Assembly (NCBI GenBank): GCA_016712595.1
Contig: JADJQT010000001.1
Span: 2,601,501-2,665,500 of the forward strand
DNA from: Rhodospirillales bacterium
Lineage (GTDB): Bacteria > Pseudomonadota > Alphaproteobacteria > Rhodospirillales > Defluviicoccaceae
DNA: 64,000 nt
Direction of reading: 5' to 3'
A program made the position numbers and the translations under genes. The notes under the pieces were generated by a model. It was not told the origin of the DNA. It did no database searches and saw nothing but the letters and a program-made list of their open reading frames with translations. Shown here one piece after another: positions 38,460 through 46,605 of the stretch; position 1 is the stretch's first letter; every line of letters begins with the position of its first letter.

Positions 38460-39290
38460 ATGAGACCACGCTCAGATCCCGACTTTTCGCTGATGCCCAC
38501 GCTCTTCGCGCCCGACCAGCGAGCCGCCGTGCGCGCCTTCGGCCATTATGTCCGCCTCGCTGAGGACATCGCCGACAATCCCGCGCTTGCACGGGTTCAA
38601 AAGCTTGAGCGGCTGGAGGCGCTGGAACGGCGGCTCGACGACGAAGCCGCCGCTTGCTGGTCGAAGGAAGCCCACGCGGCAGCCGACAGCCTGCGCCGGG
38701 CACTCGCCGGGCACGCGGTCTCGAGCCAGCACCCGCACCACCTGCTGCAAGCGTTCCGTCGCGACGTCGAGGGCCACGCGTGCGCGACATGGCGCGATCT
38801 CATGGCCTACTGCCAGTTCTCCGCCGCGCCCATCGGTCGCCTCATGCTCGAATTGGTGGGCGAGGACATCAGTCGCTGCGCAGCGAAGGCCGACGCACTG
38901 TGCGCGGCGCTGCGCATTCTCAAGCAACTGCGCGACTGCGAGGATCGCAGCGTTGCCTTCAATCGTCTGTGCATTCCCCGCCAATTCCTTGACGATGCGA
39001 TGATCACGCCGGCGCACCTGCGGGCACCGTCGGCAAAGGGTCAGACTCGCGCCGTTCTCGACCGCGTGCTTGACGGAGTCGAAAGCCTGCTCGCCGAGGC
39101 CGCGCCGCTGCCGCGTCTGTTGCGCGACCGCGGCATGGCGATCCACACCGCCATCGTCTTGTGCCGGGCGCGACGGCTCGTCCGCCGCTTTCGTCATCAC
39201 GACCCCCTGCGCGAACGGGTCGGCCTTGCCGGCTGGCAGCGTCTGATCTGCCACTGGATCGGAACCGTCCGCGGCATCGTCCGTTGGTAA
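38460..39290 (+). CDS. Squalene-synthase-family protein (HpnC-like)
   Basis: A 276-residue protein of the squalene/phytoene synthase family. First Asp-rich motif LAEDIADNPALARVQKLERL (the DxxxD of prenyl synthases, here EDIAD) and second motif LRDCEDRSVAFNRLCIP, corresponding to DxxED...NRxYIP. In hopanoid producers HpnC is one of two such enzymes with HpnD; the usual hpnD/hpnE/shc neighbours are missing here, so assignment to hopanoid or carotenoid synthesis is tentative. Its final codons contain the EcfG-like promoter of sodB. Confidence 0.62.
   Translation: MRPRSDPDFSLMPTLFAPDQRAAVRAFGHYVRLAEDIADNPALARVQKLERLEALERRLDDEAAACWSKEAHAAADSLRRALAGHAVSSQHPHHLLQAFRRDVEGHACATWRDLMAYCQFSAAPIGRLMLELVGEDISRCAAKADALCAALRILKQLRDCEDRSVAFNRLCIPRQFLDDAMITPAHLRAPSAKGQTRAVLDRVLDGVESLLAEAAPLPRLLRDRGMAIHTAIVLCRARRLVRRFRHHDPLRERVGLAGWQRLICHWIGTVRGIVRW
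39261..39285 (+). promoter_or_regulatory. EcfG-type promoter upstream of sodB
   Basis: GGAAC at 39261-39265, 16 bases, CGTT at 39282-39285. It lies within the last codons of the HpnC-like gene, about 117 bases before the sodB start. Superoxide dismutase is a plausible general-stress target, but the site overlaps coding sequence and could be accidental. Confidence 0.42.
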
Positions 39291-39401
39291 AGCACAAGGC
39301 GCCTCGGGCGGCGTGTCGTACCCTGGGCGCTTTTCTTCGGCAGCGTGAGGCCATATGTTCTCGCGACCGTCAGATCGATAACCCCAGGGACCGAGGGACC
39401 G

Positions 39402-40001
39402 ATGGCATTTGAACTTCCGCCGTTGCCTTATGCGAAAGATGCGCTGGCGCCGTACATCTCGGCGAACACGCTCGATTTTCATCACGGCAAGCACCATCAG
39501 GCTTACGTGACCAACCTCAACAACCTCACCAAGGATTCGCCCCTCGCCGCGAAGAGCCTGGATGAGGTGATCCTCGCCGTCGCCGGCGATGCCGGCAAGG
39601 TCGGCGTCTTCAACAACGCCGCGCAAGTCTGGAATCACACCTGCTACTGGCACTGCATGAAGCCGGGTGGCGGCGGCAAGCCGGCGGGAACCATCGCTTC
39701 GGCGATCGACCAAGCGTTTGGATCGTACGAGAAATTCGTCGAAGAGTTCAAGAATGCGTGCGTAACCCAATTCGGCAGCGGCTGGGGCTGGCTGGTCGCC
39801 GACAAGGGGGCCTTGAAGATCGTCAAGACCGGCAATGCCGATCTGCCGATGGCTCATGGCCAGACGGCGCTGCTCACCTGTGATATCTGGGAGCACGCCT
39901 ACTATCTCGATTATCAGAATCGCCGTCCCGACTACGTCCAGACCTTCCTTGACCATCTGGTGAACTGGGACTTCGTCACCGAGAGCCTGGCCAAGGCGTA
40001 G
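39402..40001 (+). CDS. sodB: Superoxide dismutase, Fe/Mn type
   Basis: Converts superoxide to peroxide and oxygen. 199 residues, the normal SodB length. Metal ligands are visible: His in TLDFHHGKHHQAYV, His in NHTCYWHC, and Asp/His in CDIWEHAYYLDYQN. The residues around the second His and the early GKHHQAYVTNLN block favour the iron form. ATG 39402 gives the family start MAFELPPLPYAKDAL. It stands alone between the HpnC-like gene and the Mth938 gene and may be driven by the EcfG-like promoter at 39261-39285. Confidence 0.95.
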   Translation: MAFELPPLPYAKDALAPYISANTLDFHHGKHHQAYVTNLNNLTKDSPLAAKSLDEVILAVAGDAGKVGVFNNAAQVWNHTCYWHCMKPGGGGKPAGTIASAIDQAFGSYEKFVEEFKNACVTQFGSGWGWLVADKGALKIVKTGNADLPMAHGQTALLTCDIWEHAYYLDYQNRRPDYVQTFLDHLVNWDFVTESLAKA

Positions 40002-40125
40002 CTGTCTCGTTTGCGGATCGTCGGGGCCTGGTCGCTGCGATCGGGCCTCGTCGCGTCCCATGCACGTCTCTCAAGCACGCCCCGCGACTCTTTCTTAAAT
40101 CGGCGCGCAGGCTGGCTTCCTGCCG

Positions 40126-40575
40126 TCAGTCGACGGCGATGAGCGCCGCCGCCACCTCCCGGCCTTCCAGCGCGAGCACGTTGAACGTCCGGCAGGCGGC
40201 GCCGGTGTCCATCCACTCGACGGCGACGCCGCGCTGGCGCATCTGCGCGTCGAGCACCGTCGACCGGCCTTCCAGCCGTGGACCGCAACCGATGATCAGC
40301 AGCCGCGGCCGCGCGCTCTCGAGAAATCCGGCCAGGGATTCGACGGGGGCCCCGGAAGACAGATCGGACAGATCGGCGATGCGCGCAGCCGGCCAGGCGA
40401 GCGTGCGCGTCGCGCCCACCAGCACCGAGCCCTCATAGCGCACGCCCGAGACCTTGAAACCGCCGCCGCCATAGCGCTCGACGATTTGCAGGCCGGCGGC
40501 GCGGTTCCCGCGCGAGGGCTTCGACGTTGGCGCCAGGGGGGGCTTGGGTGGCTGATCGTCGGAGGACGCGGACAT
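40126..40575 (-). CDS. Mth938-domain (DUF498) protein, NDUFAF3-like
   Basis: A 149-residue protein of the Mth938 fold. The domain (about 28-149) contains GGGGFKVSGVRYEGSVLVGA, RPRLLIIGCGPRL and VEWMDTGAACRTFNVLALEG, the family signature. The mitochondrial relative NDUFAF3 helps assemble complex I; the bacterial role is not settled. It is the last gene of the yajC-secD-secF cluster, 17 bases after secF, a linkage widespread in Alphaproteobacteria. Confidence 0.88.
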   Translation of the reverse strand: MSASSDDQPPKPPLAPTSKPSRGNRAAGLQIVERYGGGGFKVSGVRYEGSVLVGATRTLAWPAARIADLSDLSSGAPVESLAGFLESARPRLLIIGCGPRLEGRSTVLDAQMRQRGVAVEWMDTGAACRTFNVLALEGREVAAALIAVD

Positions 40576-40592
40576 CGGCGCGCGCCAGCAGC

Positions 40593-41531
40593 CTAAGGTG
40601 TCTGCGTCTGCGTCGCCGGCACCTCGTCCTTGGCAGCGATGTGGCGGACGTTGAGGTAGAGAAGGAGCGCCGAGGCGACAAAGATCGATGAATAGGTGCC
40701 GACGACGATGCCCCAGATCATCGCGATACTGAAGCCGCGCAACACCTCGCCGCCGAAGAAATAAAGGGCGAGTAGCGCCAGCAGCGCCGTGGCGCTGGTC
40801 AACGTTGTGCGCGACAAGGTCTGGTTGACCGAGAGGTCGAGCAGGTCACGCAGGGGCATGGTCTTGTACTTGCGCAGGTTCTCGCGCACCCGGTCGAACA
40901 CCACCACAGTATCGTTGATCGAATACCCGGCGATGGTCAGCAGGGCGGCGACGCTGGTTAGGTTGAACTCGAGACCGAGCAGCGCGAACAGGCCGATCGC
41001 CGAGATGATGTCATGGACCTCGGCGATGACGGCGCAGATGCCAAACTGCCATTCAAAGCGGAACCAGATGTAGATGACGATGGCGACGATCGCGGCGGCG
41101 AGGGCGAGCATTCCCTGCCAGAACAGCTCGCTGCTGACCTGTGGGCCGACGACTTCCGTGCGCTCGTAGCTCACTCCGGGTCCGAGGGCCTCGCGCAGTT
41201 TCGCTACTGCCGCCTGCTGCGCCGCCTCGCCGCCTTCCTGCTTCTCGATGCGGATCAGCACGTCGTCGTCGCGGCCGAAATTCTGCAGCGAGACTTCGCC
41301 CAGCTCCAAGTTTTCCAGCGCCGAGCGCATGTGCGACAGATCGGCCGGGCCTTGCGTACGGGCCTCGATGAGGATGCCGCCCTTGAAGTCGATCCCGTAG
41401 TTCAGTCCCTTGACGGCGAACAGCAGGATCGAGGCGACGATCATGGCGAGGGAGATGGCGAAGTTGACCTTGTGCATCGCCATGAAGCGGATTTTGGTAT
41501 CCGGCGGAACCAGGCGCAAACCGCGGAACAT
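40593..41531 (-). CDS. secF: Protein translocase subunit SecF
   Basis: Works with SecD to complete protein export using the proton-motive force. 312 residues: six transmembrane helices and a small periplasmic domain after the first. Family blocks: GLNYGIDFKGGILIE, TVVGPQ-like EVVGPQVSSELFWQG, YIWFRFEWQFGICAVIAEVH, AGYSINDTVVVFDRVREN and LSRTTLTSATALLALLALYF. 12 bases after secD in the same operon. Confidence 0.97.
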   Translation of the reverse strand: MFRGLRLVPPDTKIRFMAMHKVNFAISLAMIVASILLFAVKGLNYGIDFKGGILIEARTQGPADLSHMRSALENLELGEVSLQNFGRDDDVLIRIEKQEGGEAAQQAAVAKLREALGPGVSYERTEVVGPQVSSELFWQGMLALAAAIVAIVIYIWFRFEWQFGICAVIAEVHDIISAIGLFALLGLEFNLTSVAALLTIAGYSINDTVVVFDRVRENLRKYKTMPLRDLLDLSVNQTLSRTTLTSATALLALLALYFFGGEVLRGFSIAMIWGIVVGTYSSIFVASALLLYLNVRHIAAKDEVPATQTQTP

Positions 41532-41543
41532 CGGCGATAATCC

Positions 41544-43121
41544 TCAGATCGGCAGGAGCTGCGGACGTGTCCGCCGCAGCCAGGTAACCACGATCAGCCG
41601 GGTGACCGTGACCGCGGTGAACATCGTGGTGAGGATGCCGAACGAAAGCGTCACGGCAAAGCCGCGCACCGGCCCCGAGCCGAAAATATAGAGCAGGCAG
41701 CCGGCGATCAGGGTTGTCAGGTTGGCATCGATGATCGTCGTCATCGCCCGGGAAAAGCCGGCGTCGATCGCCGAGATCGGCGTTCGCCCGGCGCGGGCCT
41801 CCTCGCGGATATGCTCGAAGATCAGCACGTTGGAATCGACCGCCATGCCGACGGTGAGCACGATGCCGGCGATGCCCGGCAGGGTCAGGGTCGCCCCCAG
41901 CACCGACATGCAGGCGAGCAGCAAGAGGATGTTGACGGCGAGCGCGAGGTTGGCGAACAGCCCGAACAGCCCGTAGCAGAGCACCATGAAGACGACGACG
42001 GCAACAGTGCCGACGATGCTGGCGAGCTTGCCGGCGGCGATCGAATCGGCGCCGAGCCCGGGGCCGACGCTACGCTCCTCGATCACCTCGAGCGGCGCCG
42101 GCAGGGCGCCCGCGCGCAGCAGCAGCGCCAGATCCTGCGCCTCGGCCACGGTGAAGCTGCCGCTGATGATGCCCGAGCCGCCGAGGATCGGCTCGCGGAT
42201 GTTGGGGGCGCTGATCACCTGACCGTCAAGGACAATCGCCAGTTGCTTGCCGACGTTGTGGCTGGTGACGTCGCCGAAGCGCTTGCCGCCGGCGGCATCG
42301 AAGCGGAACGAGACCACCGGCGCGCCTTGCGAAAAGCTCGGCTCGGCGTCGACGAGGTTCTCGCCGCTGACCATCACCCGCTTGCGCACGACCAAGCGCG
42401 GCTCGGCGCCGGCCGGTGCTCTGCGATCGATCAGGGGCAGGACCTCCGATCCCGGCGGTGGCCGGCCGTTCATCGCCTCGGCGGGATCGGCGGTATCATC
42501 GACGAGGTGGAAGGTCATCTTCGCCGTTTTGCCGATCAGCGCCTTGATCCGCTGCGGGTCGTCCAGCCCGGGAAGCTGGACAAGAATGCGGCTGGCGCCC
42601 TGGCGCTGGATCGTCGGCTCGCGCACCCCGGTCTCGTCGATGCGCCGGCGAATGATCTCGATCGACTGATCGACGGCGGCGCTCTCGCGCTCGCGCACCG
42701 CCTTGTCGCTCAGTTCCAGGCGCAGCCGCCCGTCATCGTCCGCCGTCAGCGCCGTATCGGGATCGAGCGCGCGCAACTGCTTCGTCGCTTCCTCGACCTC
42801 GGCGGGATCGGCGATCGTCACCGCCACCGCCTGCCCGTCGACGCCGAGCTCGCGGTAGCGGATGCGTGATTCGCGCAACGTGGAGCGAATCGTATCGACG
42901 AGCGCGTCAAGCCGGTCGCGCACCACCGCCTCGGTTTCCACCTGCAGCAGCAGGTGCGAGCCGCCCTGCAGGTCGAGACCCAAGGTGATCTGCCGAGTGG
43001 GCAGCCACGACGGCAGCGCCTCCAGCTGGTCGCGGCTGAGAAGATTGGGTGCGAACAACAGGGCCGCGAGCCCGCACACGGCGAGCACCATGACCGTCTT
43101 CCACCGTGAGAAGTGGAGCAT
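41544..43121 (-). CDS. secD: Protein translocase subunit SecD
   Basis: Partner of SecF, 525 residues: one N-terminal transmembrane helix, a large periplasmic P1 domain (about 40-330), then five helices. Visible blocks: LGLDLQGGSHLLLQVE, RRRIDETGVREPTIQRQGAS, ISGSFTVAEAQDLALLLRAG, TLPGIAGIVLTVGMAVDSNV and FGILTTMFTAVTVTRL. 22 bases after yajC. Confidence 0.97.
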   Translation of the reverse strand: MLHFSRWKTVMVLAVCGLAALLFAPNLLSRDQLEALPSWLPTRQITLGLDLQGGSHLLLQVETEAVVRDRLDALVDTIRSTLRESRIRYRELGVDGQAVAVTIADPAEVEEATKQLRALDPDTALTADDDGRLRLELSDKAVRERESAAVDQSIEIIRRRIDETGVREPTIQRQGASRILVQLPGLDDPQRIKALIGKTAKMTFHLVDDTADPAEAMNGRPPPGSEVLPLIDRRAPAGAEPRLVVRKRVMVSGENLVDAEPSFSQGAPVVSFRFDAAGGKRFGDVTSHNVGKQLAIVLDGQVISAPNIREPILGGSGIISGSFTVAEAQDLALLLRAGALPAPLEVIEERSVGPGLGADSIAAGKLASIVGTVAVVVFMVLCYGLFGLFANLALAVNILLLLACMSVLGATLTLPGIAGIVLTVGMAVDSNVLIFEHIREEARAGRTPISAIDAGFSRAMTTIIDANLTTLIAGCLLYIFGSGPVRGFAVTLSFGILTTMFTAVTVTRLIVVTWLRRTRPQLLPI

Positions 43122-43143
43122 CGCGCGGATCGCCCTCGCCGGA

Positions 43144-43638
43144 TCAGTCGGTCTTGCCGCCGAGGATCTTGCTGAAGCGCGACGTCCGCCCAGCGGGCTT
43201 GGCGGGTGGGGCCTCGCTCGCGGGCTCGCCGCCGGACGCTTCGGACGCGCCGTCGTTGGCGGCCTTCACCGCCACGCCCTTCCCCGGCTCCTTGGCCGCG
43301 TCCTTGGCGTCGGAGCCGGTGCCGGTGCGGGTGACGATCGCCGAGATGGCTGGGCGCTGGACGCGCACGCGCACGCCCTCGGCGATTTCGACCTGCACCT
43401 CGTTATCGTCGACGACCTTGCTCACCGTGCCGATGATGCCGCCGCCGGTGACCACCCGATCGCCGCGACGGATGCCGGCGATCATTTCGCGGTGCTGCTT
43501 CATCTTCTTCTGCTGCGGGCGGATCAAAAGGAAATAGAACACGGCGAAGACGAGAACCAGCGGCGCGAGTTGCAACAGCGAATCGGGGGAGGTCGCCGCA
43601 GGCGCCGCGTCCTGCGCGAACGCGGTGGAAACAAACAT
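43144..43638 (-). CDS. yajC: Preprotein translocase subunit YajC
   Basis: Small membrane partner of SecDF. 164 residues; the first 110 match the family: one transmembrane helix (LAPLVLVFAVFYFLLIRPQQ), then KKMKQHREMIAGIRRGDRVV and the beta domain TGGGIIGTVSKVVDDNEVQV. The remaining 55 residues are an Ala/Lys/Glu/Pro-rich tail that is longer than usual and probably disordered. It heads the sec operon. Confidence 0.95.
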   Translation of the reverse strand: MFVSTAFAQDAAPAATSPDSLLQLAPLVLVFAVFYFLLIRPQQKKMKQHREMIAGIRRGDRVVTGGGIIGTVSKVVDDNEVQVEIAEGVRVRVQRPAISAIVTRTGTGSDAKDAAKEPGKGVAVKAANDGASEASGGEPASEAPPAKPAGRTSRFSKILGGKTD

Positions 43639-43818
43639 CGAAGACTCCTCAACAGCCCCGGAAGGCCCGGAACGGCGCGACTATAGCCATCCCCCCCGTC
43701 GATGCAAACCGGAACGGGGGCGGACAGCCGCGCGGCCAGTGGTTAACGTTCGCAAGGCCGGCAGATCGACCAGGGGTACGCGCTGGACCCGAGAGGGAAA
43801 GCAGTAAAGATTCAAGTC

Positions 43819-45060
43819 CTAATTAAGCGTCCGGGCGACACGGAACCCCAAGACGTTGACCCGAAGGCCGGGATCGTTCCCGCCGCGGATCGCGGAGCGG
43901 AGGTACCTCGAACCGCTGCGCCAGGATCCGCCGCGATAGACGCGAGCGCGAGAGGAATGATTTCCTTCTCCGTCCGTCCATGCCGAGCCGTCAGCAGGGG
44001 CGCCCTGGTAACTGTCATGCCAGACGTCCTCGACCCACTCCCAGACGTTGCCGTGCATATCGTAAACACCCCAGGCGTTAGGAGGGTAACACCCGACCTC
44101 TGTCGTCTTTCCAAGCCAGCGTTCGGCATAATTTGCCTCCTTCGGCATAATCGCATCGCCGAACGCATAACGCGTCGTCGTGCCGGCGCGGCACGCATAC
44201 TCCCATTCCGCCTCCGTCGGCAGACGATACGGCCGGCCCGTCGCCTTGGCCAGCCATTCAACGTACGCCTGCGCATCCCGCCACGAGACGTTGATCACCG
44301 GACGCCGCCCGCGGCCCCAATCCCGGTCGGATGGCCGGTAGCGTGCGCAGCCGCCCGCAGAAACGCAAGCATCCCATTGGTCAAAGGTCAACGCATACCT
44401 GCCGATCGCAAAGGGCTCGATCGTCACCGCGTGCTGCGGACCTTCGTCATCGCAACGCCCCCCCTCATACACGGACGAGCCCATCAGAAACCTCCCGCCG
44501 GGAAGCGCCACAAGCTCCGGACACCACGGCACGTCGACGTCGCGGAAGACAGTGAAATCGGCATTAGAAGGGCGGCGAATTTGCTGATCACCCACTGACG
44601 GCGCGGTCGCGCGGCGTTTGCCCAGGAGGGCGACGACGACGCGCTCGACCTTGCTGGCAACGTCGTCGAACGCCTCATCCTGATCGAGCCACGACGTCAC
44701 CGCCTTGCCGTCCTTCGGCGCGGCCTGCAATCTGCCGAGCGGCGTGCGGGTCCAGCGGCATGGACGGAGGATAACCGGAATGACGGCCGCCTCACCCCGC
44801 GCATGCCGATCGAGCGCCTTCTTCAGTTCTATGCCCCAGCAATACTCCGAGTTGATGAAGCTGGCGCTGATCAGCAGCAAGATGACGTCCGCTGAGGCTA
44901 AATTGGCGTCGATCTCCGTGGCCCAGTCGCCACCGGCGTCAATATCGCGGTCGTTCCATTCCGCTATCGAACCATCACGTCGCAGATACGACAGATGCTC
45001 GGCAAGCCTCTCGCGAAGCTCCTCGTCCTTGTGTGAATAGGAATAAAACAGTGTGATCAT
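43819..45060 (-). CDS. TIR domain fused to formylglycine-generating-enzyme (SUMF1) domain
   Basis: A 413-residue fusion. Residues 1-130 are a TIR domain: MITLFYSYSHKDEELRERLA, AEWNDRDIDAGGDWATEI, VILLLISASFINSEYCWGIE, where the Glu in IELKKAL matches the catalytic Glu of TIR NADases. Residues about 180-413 are an FGE/SUMF1-type domain: FLMGSSVYEGGRCDDEGPQH, PVINVSWRDAQAYVEWLAKA, YRLPTEAEWEYACRAGT, NAWGVYDMHGNVWEWVEDVW, VYRGGSWRS, with final GFRVAR. Such fusions appear in signalling and candidate defence loci. The FGE part may be a binding module only. It sits between yajC and the DUF815 ATPase, genes normally adjacent. Confidence 0.85.
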   Translation of the reverse strand: MITLFYSYSHKDEELRERLAEHLSYLRRDGSIAEWNDRDIDAGGDWATEIDANLASADVILLLISASFINSEYCWGIELKKALDRHARGEAAVIPVILRPCRWTRTPLGRLQAAPKDGKAVTSWLDQDEAFDDVASKVERVVVALLGKRRATAPSVGDQQIRRPSNADFTVFRDVDVPWCPELVALPGGRFLMGSSVYEGGRCDDEGPQHAVTIEPFAIGRYALTFDQWDACVSAGGCARYRPSDRDWGRGRRPVINVSWRDAQAYVEWLAKATGRPYRLPTEAEWEYACRAGTTTRYAFGDAIMPKEANYAERWLGKTTEVGCYPPNAWGVYDMHGNVWEWVEDVWHDSYQGAPADGSAWTDGEGNHSSRARVYRGGSWRSGSRYLRSAIRGGNDPGLRVNVLGFRVARTLN

Positions 45061-45199
45061 CGTTCGCAGGTTTCACTCGTACCTGTGCATGGTCGGTGGG
45101 CCTCCCGATCGTGCGTCGAGATCGAGCGAATCCGGCTCTGCAGGTGCCCCCAAAATCCCGCTCGATCCTGCGGCCAGCCCACGTTCGGGTCAAGATGGC

Positions 45200-45232
45200 G
45201 TAGGGTGGGTCGAGCGAAGTGATACCCGCCAT
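45200..45232. repeat. Dispersed REP-like intergenic element (candidate)
   Basis: GTAGGGTGGGTCGAGCGAAG, then TGATACCCGCC. The arms GGGTGGGT and ATACCCGCC are roughly complementary around GAGCGAAG. Very similar short elements occur between genes in many proteobacterial genomes. It occurs once here, in the 295-base gap between the TIR-FGE gene and the ATPase gene, which otherwise shows nothing recognisable. Confidence 0.35.
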
Positions 45233-45355
45233 TCCCGGCCGAAGAGGCGGAGACGTTGCGGCCCTGGCGAGCCGCCAAAGTGGAATACGCGTGCGCGCTT
45301 TCCACCCTGCAGCACAGGTGGTTGACGCGCGTCGGGATGCTGGTAGCGTGCGGGC

Positions 45356-46213
45356 ATGCTTGATCCGCAGGTCCTGGGGCTGCTCGAACGCCTCGTTGCG
45401 GCGGTCGAGCGGGCATGCCCGCCGCCTGCCGTCCCCGTCTCGCTTTACGCCGCCGATGCCTTCGTCTGGCACGCCGAGACCGCCGCGCTCGAGCCAGTCG
45501 ATTGCGTCAGCCGCGTCGATCTCGCGCTGCTCAAGGGGATCGACCGACAGGCCACCGTGCTGCTCGATAACACCCGGCGCTTCGCCGCCGGCCTGCCGGC
45601 CAACAACGCCCTGCTGTGGGGCGCGCGCGGGACCGGCAAGAGCTCGCTGGTCAAGGCGGCGCACGCGGTGGTGCTCGCCGAGAGCCCGGGATCGCTGGCA
45701 CTGATCGAGATCCACCGCGAGGACATCGCCAGCCTGCCGCGTCTGCTCGCCCGCCTGCGCGACGGAGAGCGGCGCTGCCTTTTGTTCTGCGACGACCTGT
45801 CGTTCGACGGCGGCGATGCCGCCTACAAATCGCTGAAGGCGGTGCTTGAAGGCGGGATCGAGGGTCGCCCTTCGAACGTGCTGTTCTACGCCACCTCCAA
45901 CCGCCGCCACCTGATGCCGCGCGAGATGATCGAAAACGAGCGCTCGACGGCGATCAACCCGGCGGAATCGGTCGAGGAGAAGGTCTCGTTGTCCGATCGC
46001 TTCGGACTATGGCTGGGGTTTCACGGCCTCGATCAGGAGACCTACGTTGCCATCGTTGCCGGCTACGCCGAACGTTTCGCCCTCGATCTGCCGGCGGAGA
46101 CGCTGCGCGCCGAGGCGATCGCCTGGGCGGCGGGACGCGGCGCCCGCTCCGGGCGGGTCGCCTGGCAGTACGTTCAGGACTTGGCCGGCCGCCTCGGCCG
46201 GCAGCTCGATTGA
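45356..46213 (+). CDS. DUF815-family AAA ATPase
   Basis: A 285-residue ATPase. Walker A is GARGTGKSSLVKAAH (about residue 85), Walker B is CLLFCDDLSF (about 140), and the sensor region is NVLFYATSNRRHLMPREMIE, NPAESVEEKVSLSDRFGLWL, the hallmark of the family. Function is not established. In Alphaproteobacteria it is usually next to and divergent from yajC-secDF, and here it is displaced from yajC only by the TIR-FGE gene. Confidence 0.9.
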   Translation: MLDPQVLGLLERLVAAVERACPPPAVPVSLYAADAFVWHAETAALEPVDCVSRVDLALLKGIDRQATVLLDNTRRFAAGLPANNALLWGARGTGKSSLVKAAHAVVLAESPGSLALIEIHREDIASLPRLLARLRDGERRCLLFCDDLSFDGGDAAYKSLKAVLEGGIEGRPSNVLFYATSNRRHLMPREMIENERSTAINPAESVEEKVSLSDRFGLWLGFHGLDQETYVAIVAGYAERFALDLPAETLRAEAIAWAAGRGARSGRVAWQYVQDLAGRLGRQLD

Positions 46214-46262
46214 ACCCCGCGGCGAGGCGACCGGCACCGCGAATGGACCAAACATCCGCGGC

Positions 46263-46523
46263 TCAGTCCTTCCAGAACGGCCGGCGCGTCTCCCGCCAGA
46301 CATCGACCTGGTTCAAGCCGATATCCTTGAGCGCATGCTCATCGAGCGCGGCCAGCGCGCGGCGCTGGTACCGCCGCTCTTCCCACGCCGCGAGGATATC
46401 GAACACGGCGCGGGTGTCGCGAGCGAGTTTGCGCACGCCGAGAGCGCCCCATTCGAACCAACTTGGCAACCGCGCCTGTGGCGTCAATGAAGACAATATC
46501 GCCGAACTTTGTCGCTGCATCAT
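46263..46523 (-). CDS. DUF1127 small protein
   Basis: An 86-residue protein whose last 45 residues are the DUF1127 signature: WEERRYQRRALAALDEHALK, DIGLNQVDVWRE, FWKD at the end. DUF1127 domains are Arg-rich and, in some Alphaproteobacteria, bind RNA and affect phosphate and sRNA regulation. The N-terminal half contains SWFEWGALGVRKLARDTRAV. ATG at 46523 follows GGGAG by eight bases. It is divergent from the MocR gene 75 bases away, and the shared region is full of TGACA/TGTCA sequences. Confidence 0.8.
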   Translation of the reverse strand: MMQRQSSAILSSLTPQARLPSWFEWGALGVRKLARDTRAVFDILAAWEERRYQRRALAALDEHALKDIGLNQVDVWRETRRPFWKD

Positions 46524-46555
46524 GACAATTGCTCCCATACAATCGCGGAAATCAG

Positions 46556-46605
46556 TGTCATTGACAGCAATGACAGGGTCAATATATAAATTGTCACCAT
46601 GACAA
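46556..46605. promoter_or_regulatory. TGTCA/TGACA operator cluster
   Basis: Two inverted pairs: TGTCAT-N8-ATGACA (46556-46575) and TTGTCA-CCA-TGACAA (46591-46605), the latter covering the ATG of the MocR gene; a further CATGACAATT lies at the DUF1127 start (46520-46529). Repeated inverted copies in the intergenic region of a GntR/MocR gene suggest autoregulation, perhaps of the DUF1127 gene too. Confidence 0.5.
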
